DNA of 52,719 nucleotides from JBMNQI01 sp050944055 (GTDB taxonomy: Bacteria > Bacillota > Clostridia > Oscillospirales > Oscillospiraceae): positions 1 through 52,719 of the forward strand of contig JBMNQI010000006.1 in assembly GCA_050944055.1 (NCBI GenBank), read 5' to 3'. The position numbers were made by a program, and so were the translations under genes. The notes beneath the pieces are model-generated. The model did no database searches. It was not told the origin of the DNA and was given only the letters and a program-made list of their open reading frames with translations. Every line of letters starts with the position of its first letter. The first letter of the stretch is position 1. Shown piece after piece: positions 15,763 through 23,425 of the stretch.

Positions 15763-17341
15763 ACCACCTTTTTTTGCCCTTGCTGAAAAAGAGCAGGTAA
15801 ACGCAGACAACGAGAAACACGGCGGCGGCAACGACGACCAGCTTAAGGAATATATCCATTACGTCGCGAAGCTCAAAGCCCCCTCCATCTTCCGGGGCCG
15901 CCTCTTCCGCAAGCGCGTCAGTTTCGGCCGGGCCTTCCGCGGCCGGGCCGGAGCCGAGTTCAAAAGCTATGGGGGACGTCTCGTATAAAAGCATGAACAG
16001 GCGGTAGAGTATAAGCGCGCTTTCCGCGCGGCTCATCTCCCCTGCCGGGTTAAGCTTTGTTTCACCGCCGATCAGCCCCTCGCGCACGGCGAGCGCCACG
16101 TCCTGCTTCGCCCACCCGCCTATCTCGCCGGCGTCGGTGAAATTCAGGTATTCATCCGCGTCCTCCGGATATGTATAAGCCTTCTTTTCGGCGAGCGTGC
16201 GCGCGCAGAGCGCGACAACTTCCTGAACCGTTATGCTCTTATCGCCGCTGAAGTTGCCGTTTTCATCGCCTCTGGCTATGCCTTCGGCCTCCGCGGAGGC
16301 GACATAGGCATAGTAAACGCTGTCGGCCGGGACGTCCGGGAATCCCGTTTTGGCCTGCCTGTCGAGCGCGAAGAACATTTTGACGAGCGCGGCCGTGAAA
16401 TCGTACTTGGTGAGGCTGCGGTTTGGCTCAAACCTGTCGCCACTGAGCGTGAAGCAGCCTTTTGAAACCATGAATTCTATGGCGGAGCGGGCCTCGTCCG
16501 GCAAATCTCCCGTATCCGAAATTCTCACGGCGTTTTCAAGAACCTCGTACTCGGCGGAAAAGCGTGTCGAAAACCCGATGGCCCCGTTCGACGCGTCGTA
16601 CTGCCCGCCCCAGTTGTCCACGCCGCCCTGATATGTGGCCAGCACTGTGGCAAGCTCGCTGTTTGCCGGGAGCGCGAGCGAAATGGGAGAGGGGAGCTTA
16701 TCTATGCCGTTTCCTTCCCCGTCCATTAAATAAACGGCGTACTTCCTAAATCCGTTTTGCTGAAACCTCACGGTCAGATCGCCGCACTGAGCCGATATTT
16801 CCCGCAGCGAGTCCGCCGATATCGAAACGCTGTGCCTATTGTCCCCGAGGAGGACGCTGATTGAGGCCTCCGGGCCCATTTCCCCGGCCGCGCCCGAGGA
16901 GAACGTCACCTCGCCGGGGCGGTCGAGACTGAAGCCTTCCCCGCTTATGCGAAGGCAGACGCCGATCGGCTTATTGAATGTCACGCCGCCTTCCAGCAGG
17001 ATGTTCTGCAGCCTGTTTCTTATGCCCTCCGCCTCGGCTAAAGCGCTGCCGATATCTTCGCCAGTAACAGTGAGCCTGTTTAAAGACGCGTCCATCGATA
17101 TGGAAGAGAGCGCGGAAACCGCCGTCTCCACGTATGTACTCAGCTCCGCCCTTATTGATTCGCTCACCTGGCCGCCGAGGCCGGAAAGCAGCTGCTTAAG
17201 GTACGATGCGTATTCCTCCTCGGAAGAGAAGGCGGAAACGGCGCGGTAGTCAATTTCAACACCCGCGCCCGCCGACGCGGCGCCGGCCAGCAGAATGCAG
17301 GCAAGCAGCAGCGCAAATATCCTTCTTAGCATCCTGTTCAT
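15761..17341 (-). CDS. SLH-domain surface protein with C-terminal membrane anchor
   Basis: A 526-residue exported protein. A signal peptide (residues 1-25, ending AGAASAGA) is followed by a region of about 230 residues that I do not recognise. Three SLH-like repeats lie at about 270-455, with the marks FPDVPADSVYYAYVASAEAEG, FSGDKSITVQEV and AGEIGGWAKQDVALAVREG. A low-complexity acidic linker rich in A, E and P leads to one C-terminal membrane helix (about 498-519) and a basic tail KGKKRW. SLH repeats usually bind pyruvylated wall polymers, so an added membrane anchor is unusual. The ATG at 17341 has GGGGA 6 nt upstream. It is transcribed toward the c-di-GMP riboswitch, and antisense read-through could affect it. 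Confidence 0.85.
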   Translation of the reverse strand: MNRMLRRIFALLLACILLAGAASAGAGVEIDYRAVSAFSSEEEYASYLKQLLSGLGGQVSESIRAELSTYVETAVSALSSISMDASLNRLTVTGEDIGSALAEAEGIRNRLQNILLEGGVTFNKPIGVCLRISGEGFSLDRPGEVTFSSGAAGEMGPEASISVLLGDNRHSVSISADSLREISAQCGDLTVRFQQNGFRKYAVYLMDGEGNGIDKLPSPISLALPANSELATVLATYQGGVDNWGGQYDASNGAIGFSTRFSAEYEVLENAVRISDTGDLPDEARSAIEFMVSKGCFTLSGDRFEPNRSLTKYDFTAALVKMFFALDRQAKTGFPDVPADSVYYAYVASAEAEGIARGDENGNFSGDKSITVQEVVALCARTLAEKKAYTYPEDADEYLNFTDAGEIGGWAKQDVALAVREGLIGGETKLNPAGEMSRAESALILYRLFMLLYETSPIAFELGSGPAAEGPAETDALAEEAAPEDGGGFELRDVMDIFLKLVVVAAAVFLVVCVYLLFFSKGKKRW

Positions 17342-17735
17342 GTAATTTCCCCGCAAACATCAGTACTGTTTAAACGCAGGCTGCAAACCGAGTCCAAAGA
17401 ATCTGCTTGCAGTATAACAGTTAGCGGCATAAACCGACACTGACGCTGCGATTATACCATTATTATACTTACGTGTAAAGCAATTTGACCGGTTTTGTCG
17501 TCCGGTCCGGACAAGGCTGCTGGAACAAACTGGAGAGCGGGCTTTAAGCGAGATGACATAATATTCCTGCGCGCGTTACATAGATATTACAAAAAAACTG
17601 AAAAAAATGAAAAATATGTTGAAATATTACATATTGTATGCTATAAATTTGATACCGATAGTTTCCATAATTAAATGATTAGTTATCAATCGAGTACAAT
17701 CGTTGGAAATCAACATAAACTTGGGAGGCTTGAAA
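17342..17735. other. Divergent intergenic region upstream of pilB
   Basis: No gene is visible. It holds the pilB promoter (17619-17647) and, on the other strand, the start region of the SLH gene. The stretch 17460-17700 is AT-rich. No second riboswitch was found here. Confidence 0.6.
17619..17647 (+). promoter_or_regulatory. Promoter of the type IV pilus operon
   Basis: TTGAAA, exactly 17 bases, TATAAA, 88 bases before the pilB start. This suggests the operon does not depend on read-through from the riboswitch. Confidence 0.75.
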
Positions 17736-19439
17736 GTGGCGCTCGATAGAAAAAAGCTGCGCATAGGCGACATTTTGATCGTCCAGGGCGTCATAACCGA
17801 GGAACAGCTTTCGGCCGCCCTGGCCATACAGCAGAAAACCAAGCGCCGCCTCGGCGACATACTGATTGAGGAGGGCTTCACGAGCGAGTACGAGATCGCG
17901 AGGGCGCTGCACCTCCAGCTCGGCATCGAGATGGTGGACCTGCGCGGGATCAAGATACCGACGGAAGTCGTAAGGCTTGTGAGCGGCTCCATGCTGCGAA
18001 AGCACAAGGTTTTGCCCATAGGCTTCGACGAGCAGGATTCCAACATACTCATACTCGCCATGGCAGACCCGCTCGACATGGTCGCGCAGGACGACATAGC
18101 GATAATCACCAACCTCCGGATAGAGCCACGCGTCGCCACCGCGGGGGCCATAAACTCGGTTCTGGACAGGTACTTCGGCAAGGAAGAGGCAATGTCCGCC
18201 GCGGAAAAATACACCAAGGAGCGCGAGCAGCAGCTCCAGCTTCTGGAGGAGACCGCGCTTCAGGAGGAGAGCGAGCTTTCCTCCGCCCCGATAGTCCAGC
18301 TCGTCAAGACGATTATCGAGCAGGCCGTACGCCAGAGGGCCAGCGACATACATATAGACGCGCTTGAAAAGCAGATACGCATACGGTACCGCATAGACGG
18401 CGTGCTTGTCGAGCGCATGCGGTACGACATCGCGCTTCTCGCCGCCATAGTCACGAGGGTCAAGATAATGGGCGGCATGGACATATCCGAAAAGCGCAAG
18501 CCGCAGGACGGGCGTATAACTATGACAGTCGACCTCGCCGAATACGATATACGCGTTTCGGTGCTGCCGACGTCGTACGGGGAAAAGGTGGTCATGCGCC
18601 TTGCCGCCGCCAACGCCCTCACGCGGAGCAAATCCGAGCTGGGCCTTCGCCCCTGGGAGCTTGAGAAGTTTGACCATATACTGTCCAACCCCAACGGCAT
18701 AATACTCGTAACCGGGCCGACAGGCAGCGGCAAATCCACGACGCTTTATACGGCGCTTTCAGAGCTGAACGTCGAGGGCGTCAATATAATCACGGTAGAG
18801 GACCCGGTCGAGGCCAATATACCGGGAGTCAACCAGGTTCAGGTAAACCCGAAGGCCGAGCTGACTTTTGCAACGGCCCTGCGCGCTATACTGCGGCAGG
18901 ACCCGGACATTATCATGATAGGCGAGATTAGGGACTACGAGACGGCCTCCATAGCCGTGCAGGCCTCAATCACCGGCCACCTCGTCGTCAGCACGCTCCA
19001 TACCAACAGCTCCGCCGCCACTATTACGCGCCTTCTGGACATGGGGGTCGAATCCTACCTCATTGCGGACTCCGTCGTCGGCGTCATAGCGCAGCGGCTG
19101 GTGAGGAGGCTATGCACAGCGTGCAGGAGGCCGCGCCCCGCCAACGAGTTTGAAAAGATACAAATGGGCATACCGGAGGACGAGGAGCTTACGATATACG
19201 ACGCCGTCGGCTGCCACCTCTGCAGCGACACCGGGTATTACGGGCGCATCGGCGTGTATGAGATCATGGAAATAACGCCGGCCCTGAAGCATATTATCGC
19301 CGCGCGCGGCACCACGGAGCAGATCAAGGAGGTCGCGCTGAAGGAAGGCATGAGCACGCTGAGGATGAGCGCGTCGGAATACGTGCGGGACGGGATTACC
19401 ACGTTTTCCGAAATGCTGAAGGTTTCTTTCGAGCAGTAA
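17736..19439 (+). CDS. pilB: Type IV pilus assembly ATPase PilB
   Basis: A 567-residue hexameric secretion ATPase that powers pilus extension. The N-terminus carries two tandem 24-residue MshEN motifs, RIGDILI...Q (9-32) and RLGDILI...Q (38-61), joined by a 5-residue spacer; this arrangement is known to bind cyclic-di-GMP. The core has Walker A GPTGSGKSTT (about 327-336), the Asp box, Walker B (DPDIIMIGEIRD), the His box and a zinc tetracysteine (CTACRR and CHLCSDTG). A GTG start at 17736 is chosen because GGGAGG lies 7 nt upstream; upstream in-frame TTG codons overlap that site. First gene of the operon. Confidence 0.95.
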   Translation: MALDRKKLRIGDILIVQGVITEEQLSAALAIQQKTKRRLGDILIEEGFTSEYEIARALHLQLGIEMVDLRGIKIPTEVVRLVSGSMLRKHKVLPIGFDEQDSNILILAMADPLDMVAQDDIAIITNLRIEPRVATAGAINSVLDRYFGKEEAMSAAEKYTKEREQQLQLLEETALQEESELSSAPIVQLVKTIIEQAVRQRASDIHIDALEKQIRIRYRIDGVLVERMRYDIALLAAIVTRVKIMGGMDISEKRKPQDGRITMTVDLAEYDIRVSVLPTSYGEKVVMRLAAANALTRSKSELGLRPWELEKFDHILSNPNGIILVTGPTGSGKSTTLYTALSELNVEGVNIITVEDPVEANIPGVNQVQVNPKAELTFATALRAILRQDPDIIMIGEIRDYETASIAVQASITGHLVVSTLHTNSSAATITRLLDMGVESYLIADSVVGVIAQRLVRRLCTACRRPRPANEFEKIQMGIPEDEELTIYDAVGCHLCSDTGYYGRIGVYEIMEITPALKHIIAARGTTEQIKEVALKEGMSTLRMSASEYVRDGITTFSEMLKVSFEQ

Positions 19440-19453
19440 TTAGGAGGCGGCAA

Positions 19454-20512
19454 TTGAAAAGTTTTTTTGATCTACTTGACGAGGCCATCAGGCTCAACGC
19501 GTCAGACGTTCACTTCAGCGCCGGTATCCCCCCCTGCTGCCGGATAGACGGCAGCATAATCCGCATGGGTGAAGACATACTCACGCCGGAAATCATCAAC
19601 GTCATTGTCGATTCCGTACTGGACAGGAACCAGACGGAGGTATTCAAGGAGAAGGGCGAAGTCGACCTTGCCTACTCCATAGCGGGCCTGGGGCGCTTCA
19701 GGGTAAACGTCTTCCGCCAGAGAGGCAGCGCCGCCATAGCCGTGCGCGTACTCAACCTCACGATACCGAGCCCGAAGGAGCTCGGTATACCGGACTGCGT
19801 AGTCAACCTCACGTCAAAAAAGAGGGGGCTTGTCCTCGTTACAGGGCCGACGGGAAGCGGCAAATCAACGACGCTCGCCTCGCTCATCAACGTCATAAAC
19901 TACCGCTACCCGTATCACGTGATTACGCTCGAGGACCCTGTGGAATACCTCCACAGGCACAACAAATCCATAGTCAACCAGCGCGAGATGGGCACGGACT
20001 CGCGGGATTACGCCTCCGCCCTGCGCGCCGCCCTGCGCGAGGATCCGGACGTGATTCTTGTCGGCGAAATGCGCGACTTAGAGACGATATCGACGGCCGT
20101 AACGGCGGCCGAAACAGGCCACCTCGTGTTCTCCACGCTCCACACTATAGGAGCGGCCAATACGATAGACCGAATTATAGACGTTTTCCCGCCCTACCAG
20201 CAGCAGCAGATACGCACGCAGCTGGCCGACGTCCTCGAGGGGGTCATATCCCAGCAGCTCATACCCAAGAAGGACGGGAAGGGCCGCGTCGCGGCGCTTG
20301 AGGTCATGCTCGTAAACAGCGCCATAAGGAACAACATACGCGAGGCCAAGACTTTCCAGATAGCGTCCGTCATGCAGACAAACCGCAAAATAGGCATGCA
20401 GACCATGGACGACGCGCTCTACGACCTTTACTCCTCGGGACGCATAAGCGGCGAGCACGCCCTCCAGTACTCGCAGGACAGGATAGCTATGGGCAAGAGG
20501 ATCCTGCTTTAG
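19454..20512 (+). CDS. pilT: Type IV pilus retraction ATPase PilT
   Basis: A 352-residue ATPase of the PilT/VirB11 family, which depolymerises pili and drives twitching. It has Walker A GPTGSGKSTT (about 132-141), the Asp box EDPVEYLH, Walker B DPDVILVGEMRDLETI, the His box STLHT and the PilT-specific NTIDRIIDVFPPYQQ and R/AIRAEG-like C-terminal region (LVNSAIRNNIRE). The start is TTG with AGGAGG 6 nt upstream. It lies 14 bases after pilB. Presence of PilT implies retractable pili. Confidence 0.95.
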   Translation: MKSFFDLLDEAIRLNASDVHFSAGIPPCCRIDGSIIRMGEDILTPEIINVIVDSVLDRNQTEVFKEKGEVDLAYSIAGLGRFRVNVFRQRGSAAIAVRVLNLTIPSPKELGIPDCVVNLTSKKRGLVLVTGPTGSGKSTTLASLINVINYRYPYHVITLEDPVEYLHRHNKSIVNQREMGTDSRDYASALRAALREDPDVILVGEMRDLETISTAVTAAETGHLVFSTLHTIGAANTIDRIIDVFPPYQQQQIRTQLADVLEGVISQQLIPKKDGKGRVAALEVMLVNSAIRNNIREAKTFQIASVMQTNRKIGMQTMDDALYDLYSSGRISGEHALQYSQDRIAMGKRILL

Positions 20513-20680
20513 GCCCCGGGCGAGTCCGGCGTTCTGACGGAGGCCTGCATTTGCATAAAGCCGAATAATACGACGCTCGTACCAACGCAGACCAAATCAG
20601 GAACAAAAGCGCCGGCGTCGTCACGTCTGATAATTCCGGAATAAACTGGTAATCCATCCACAAAACGGGAGAGTGATATT

Positions 20681-21898
20681 TTGCCGAAATATAATTACAG
20701 GGCCGCAGCGAAGGACGGCAAAGAGGTCAAGGGCGCGGTGGAGGCCGACAGCCTCCAGAAGGCGTCGGAGGAGCTTACCAAATCCGGGCTTTACATCATC
20801 TCCATCGACGAGCAGAGCGTACTCTCCCAGGACATATCCATCGGTCTTTTCGCGAAGAAGCCGAAGCCGCGCGACCTCTCCGTTTTCTGCCGGCAGTTCG
20901 TGAGCATTATTAACGCCGGCGTCTCCGTCATCTCCACGCTGGAAATGCTCGCGGAGCAGACGGAGAACAAAATGCTCCGGAGCGCCATCGCGGAGACAAA
21001 GCGCTCGATAGAAAAGGGCGAGTCCCTGGCAAACGCCATGCGCCCGCACAGGCGCGTCTTCCCCGACATATTCATAACGATGGTGGAGGCGGGAGAGGCC
21101 TCGGGCAGCCTCGACGTATCGTTTACGCGCATGGCGGAGCAGTTTGAAAAGGACGCGCATATAAAAGGCCTAGTCAAAAAAGCGTCCATTTACCCGATCG
21201 TCGTGTGCGTAGTCGCGGTGGCGGTTATTATCGGCATAATGACCTTCGTCGTGCCCACGTTCCAGAGCATGTTCGACCAGATAGGCACGGAGCTGCCGGG
21301 CATCACGAAGGCGGTAATCGCGATCAGCAAATTCATGCAGAATTACGTGCTGTTTGTCTTAGTCGGAATTGTCGCCTTAGTTATCATACTCAGAAGCTAC
21401 GCGAAAACAGATTCGGGCCGCCATGCTTTCGGGAGGATAGCGCTTAAAATGCCGCTTGTCGGCCCGCTCTCAGTCAAGAGCGCGTCCTCGCGCATGTCGC
21501 GAACGCTCAGCACGCTTATAGGCGCCGGTATACCGCTTATTGAGGCGCTGGAAATCACTTCCGGGACGATGTCGAACGTCTATTTTAAGGAGGCGCTGCT
21601 CGAAGCGAAGGACAGCGTCGCCATGGGGACGACGCTCAGCGAGCCTCTTATAAGAAACGGGCTCTTCCCCCCTCTTGTCTGCCACATGATAAAGATAGGC
21701 GAGGAGACGGGCGGCATAGACACGATGCTCACAAAGCTCGCCGACTACTACGACGACGAGGTGGAGATCGCCACGCAGTCGCTCATGGCGGCGCTGGAGC
21801 CCATGATAATCATACTTCTGGCCGGCATAATAGGCGCTATAGTCGTCTCCGTCATACTGCCCATGGCGAAGATGTACGAGGGCCTCGACGCGCTGTAA
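20681..21898 (+). CDS. pilC: Type IV pilus inner-membrane platform protein PilC
   Basis: A 405-residue GspF/PilC protein that links the motor ATPases to the growing pilus. Two T2SSF domains are visible (about 70-190 and 270-395), each ending in membrane helices (about 170-195, 218-240 and 375-400). Family marks include FCRQFVSIINAGVSV, SLANAMRPHRRVFPD and MVEAGEASGSLD, repeated as MIKIGEETGGIDTML. The start is TTG after GGGAGAG. A 168-base gap after pilT holds no gene or clear promoter. Confidence 0.94.
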   Translation: MPKYNYRAAAKDGKEVKGAVEADSLQKASEELTKSGLYIISIDEQSVLSQDISIGLFAKKPKPRDLSVFCRQFVSIINAGVSVISTLEMLAEQTENKMLRSAIAETKRSIEKGESLANAMRPHRRVFPDIFITMVEAGEASGSLDVSFTRMAEQFEKDAHIKGLVKKASIYPIVVCVVAVAVIIGIMTFVVPTFQSMFDQIGTELPGITKAVIAISKFMQNYVLFVLVGIVALVIILRSYAKTDSGRHAFGRIALKMPLVGPLSVKSASSRMSRTLSTLIGAGIPLIEALEITSGTMSNVYFKEALLEAKDSVAMGTTLSEPLIRNGLFPPLVCHMIKIGEETGGIDTMLTKLADYYDDEVEIATQSLMAALEPMIIILLAGIIGAIVVSVILPMAKMYEGLDAL

Positions 21899-21906
21899 GA
21901 GTCCTT

Positions 21907-21935
21907 TTGACTTACGGGACAAGAACTAAAATAAT
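21907..21935 (+). promoter_or_regulatory. Candidate internal promoter for the major pilin
   Basis: TTGACT, 17 bases, AATAAT in the 138-base gap before the pilin. A GC-rich hairpin GGCGCC-GCA-GGCGCC follows at 21982-21996 in the would-be 5' leader and could stabilise the pilin mRNA. An extra promoter would fit the high pilin demand. Confidence 0.45.
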
Positions 21936-22036
21936 CCGGGCGCTTTTTGGGGGAAGAACCCGGTTTATTATAAATCAACGCCAAGGCGCCGCAGGCGCCG
22001 GAAATAATACAAAAATAAAGAAGGAGAATGATAAAA

Positions 22037-22492
22037 ATGAAAAAACTTGCCAGGCGCGGTATGAACAACAAGGGCTTTTCACTTATCGAGCTCGTCATCG
22101 TAGTCGCGATTATGGCCGCCCTCATCGCCATACTCGCCCCGCAGTACCTCAAGTATGTTGAGAAATCGCGCGTAACCGCGGATGAAGCAATGGCAGATGA
22201 ACTTCTCAGAGCAATTCAGGTTGCCGCATCAGATCCCGACATTACTATAGCTTCAGGAGCTGCAGTAGCATGGGCCGAAGACGGCAGCCTAAAAATCACT
22301 GGTGATACTGAAAATGTTCTTGAAGCCGCTCTTGAAGAATCCCTTGGAATTGCAATTACTCCCACCGGCGTCGCTGGTGAAGTTGCAAAAGTTAAGTCCA
22401 CAAAATACAAGGCTAAAGACCCATATACAGTAACATACACAAATGACGGGGCCGGAACTTCCGCATCAATCAAAGGCGTGTGGGCTTCCTAA
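22037..22492 (+). CDS. pilA: Type IV major pilin
   Basis: A 151-residue prepilin. The 13-residue leader ends KG, and mature protein begins FSLIELVIVVAIMAALIAIL, with Glu at +5 and the long hydrophobic helix that forms the pilus core. The remaining 110 residues form a short head. The downstream ATG is chosen (GGAG 10 nt upstream); an ATG at 22028 is only 1 nt from GGAG. After about codon 50 the codons become A/U-ending, unlike the first part and the neighbours. Its position and own likely promoter make it the best candidate for the main pilus subunit. Confidence 0.93.
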   Translation: MKKLARRGMNNKGFSLIELVIVVAIMAALIAILAPQYLKYVEKSRVTADEAMADELLRAIQVAASDPDITIASGAAVAWAEDGSLKITGDTENVLEAALEESLGIAITPTGVAGEVAKVKSTKYKAKDPYTVTYTNDGAGTSASIKGVWAS

Positions 22493-22536
22493 TCTCGCTA
22501 TCCCCGCATATCCAGCTACCTCAGAAAGGACATTTA

Positions 22537-23292
22537 ATGGACACGGTCTCGATACTCCTATACATATTGGTCTTCCTCTTCGGCATAACGGCGGGCAGCT
22601 TTTTAAACGTCGTTATCATCCGCATGCCGAAGAAGGAGAGTATCGTGGCCGTATCCTCCCACTGCGTGTCCTGCGGGAGGAAGCTGCGCTGGTTTGAGCT
22701 TATCCCGCTTATAAGCTACATCTTCCTTCGCGGCAAATGCCGCACGTGCAAAACGCGTATTCCCGCCCAATATCCCCTGATTGAGGCGGGAAACGGGCTA
22801 TTATGGGTAATCGTTTTCGCAGTTTTCGGGTTTACGCCGTATGCCCTGCTATGCTGTTTTCTGACGTCGGCGCTATTGGCGCTTTCCGTCATAGACGGCA
22901 GGACGGGGGAAATCCCCATCGGAATCAACATATTCATACTGGTTTTAGGCATATGCCGCCTGCTGCTCGACACAGGCGGCTGGCCGGCATATGCCGCCGG
23001 CTTTTTTACAATCAGCCTCCCGCTTTACATCATCCTGCTCCTGACGCGGGGCCGCGGGATAGGCGGCGGCGATATAAAGCTCATGGCCGCCTGCGGGCTG
23101 TTTCTGGGCTGGAAGCTCATACTTCTCGCTTTTTTCGCAGGGTGCGTTATAGGCGCCGTCATACATATTATCCGCATGAAAATTGCGGGCGCGGGCAGGG
23201 CGCTGGCGCTTGGCCCGTACCTCTCCGCCGGAATCTTTTTCTCCATGCTCTGGGGAGAAAAACTCGTTGAATGGTATTTAGGACTTCTTTAG
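22537..23292 (+). CDS. pilD: Prepilin peptidase/N-methyltransferase
   Basis: A 251-residue polytopic aspartic protease that removes prepilin leaders and methylates the new N-terminus. It has the N-terminal domain with the zinc tetracysteine (C43, C46, C68, C71) and the two catalytic aspartates D120 (VIDGRTGEIP) and D179 (GGGDIK). About seven membrane helices are visible. The ATG at 22537 is chosen over an upstream in-frame codon inside pilA; AAAGGA lies 8 nt before it. It should process all five pilins of this locus. Confidence 0.95.
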   Translation: MDTVSILLYILVFLFGITAGSFLNVVIIRMPKKESIVAVSSHCVSCGRKLRWFELIPLISYIFLRGKCRTCKTRIPAQYPLIEAGNGLLWVIVFAVFGFTPYALLCCFLTSALLALSVIDGRTGEIPIGINIFILVLGICRLLLDTGGWPAYAAGFFTISLPLYIILLLTRGRGIGGGDIKLMAACGLFLGWKLILLAFFAGCVIGAVIHIIRMKIAGAGRALALGPYLSAGIFFSMLWGEKLVEWYLGLL

Positions 23293-23425
23293 ATTTATAG
23301 GAGGCAGCGCGCCCGCGCTGACTTCCGGCAGACGCCCGGGGTAAACATACCAAAGGGCGGATTTAATACTGAATATAATATAAATTTACATATATCAGCG
23401 ACAAACTTTTTAAGGGGGCTGTTTA

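Noticed and set aside
17679..18677. A 332-codon open frame on the minus strand opposite pilB
   Set aside because: It mirrors the codon pattern of pilB, has no ribosome site and no family resemblance. Many such antisense frames occur in this GC-rich DNA.
20513..20680. 168-bp gap between pilT and pilC checked for a gene, promoter or riboswitch
   Set aside because: Only weak, short inverted matches; no open frame and no promoter with acceptable spacing.
21961..21999. Possible terminator between pilC and the pilin
   Set aside because: The GGCGCC hairpin has only 6 bp and no T tract; it fits better as a leader hairpin.
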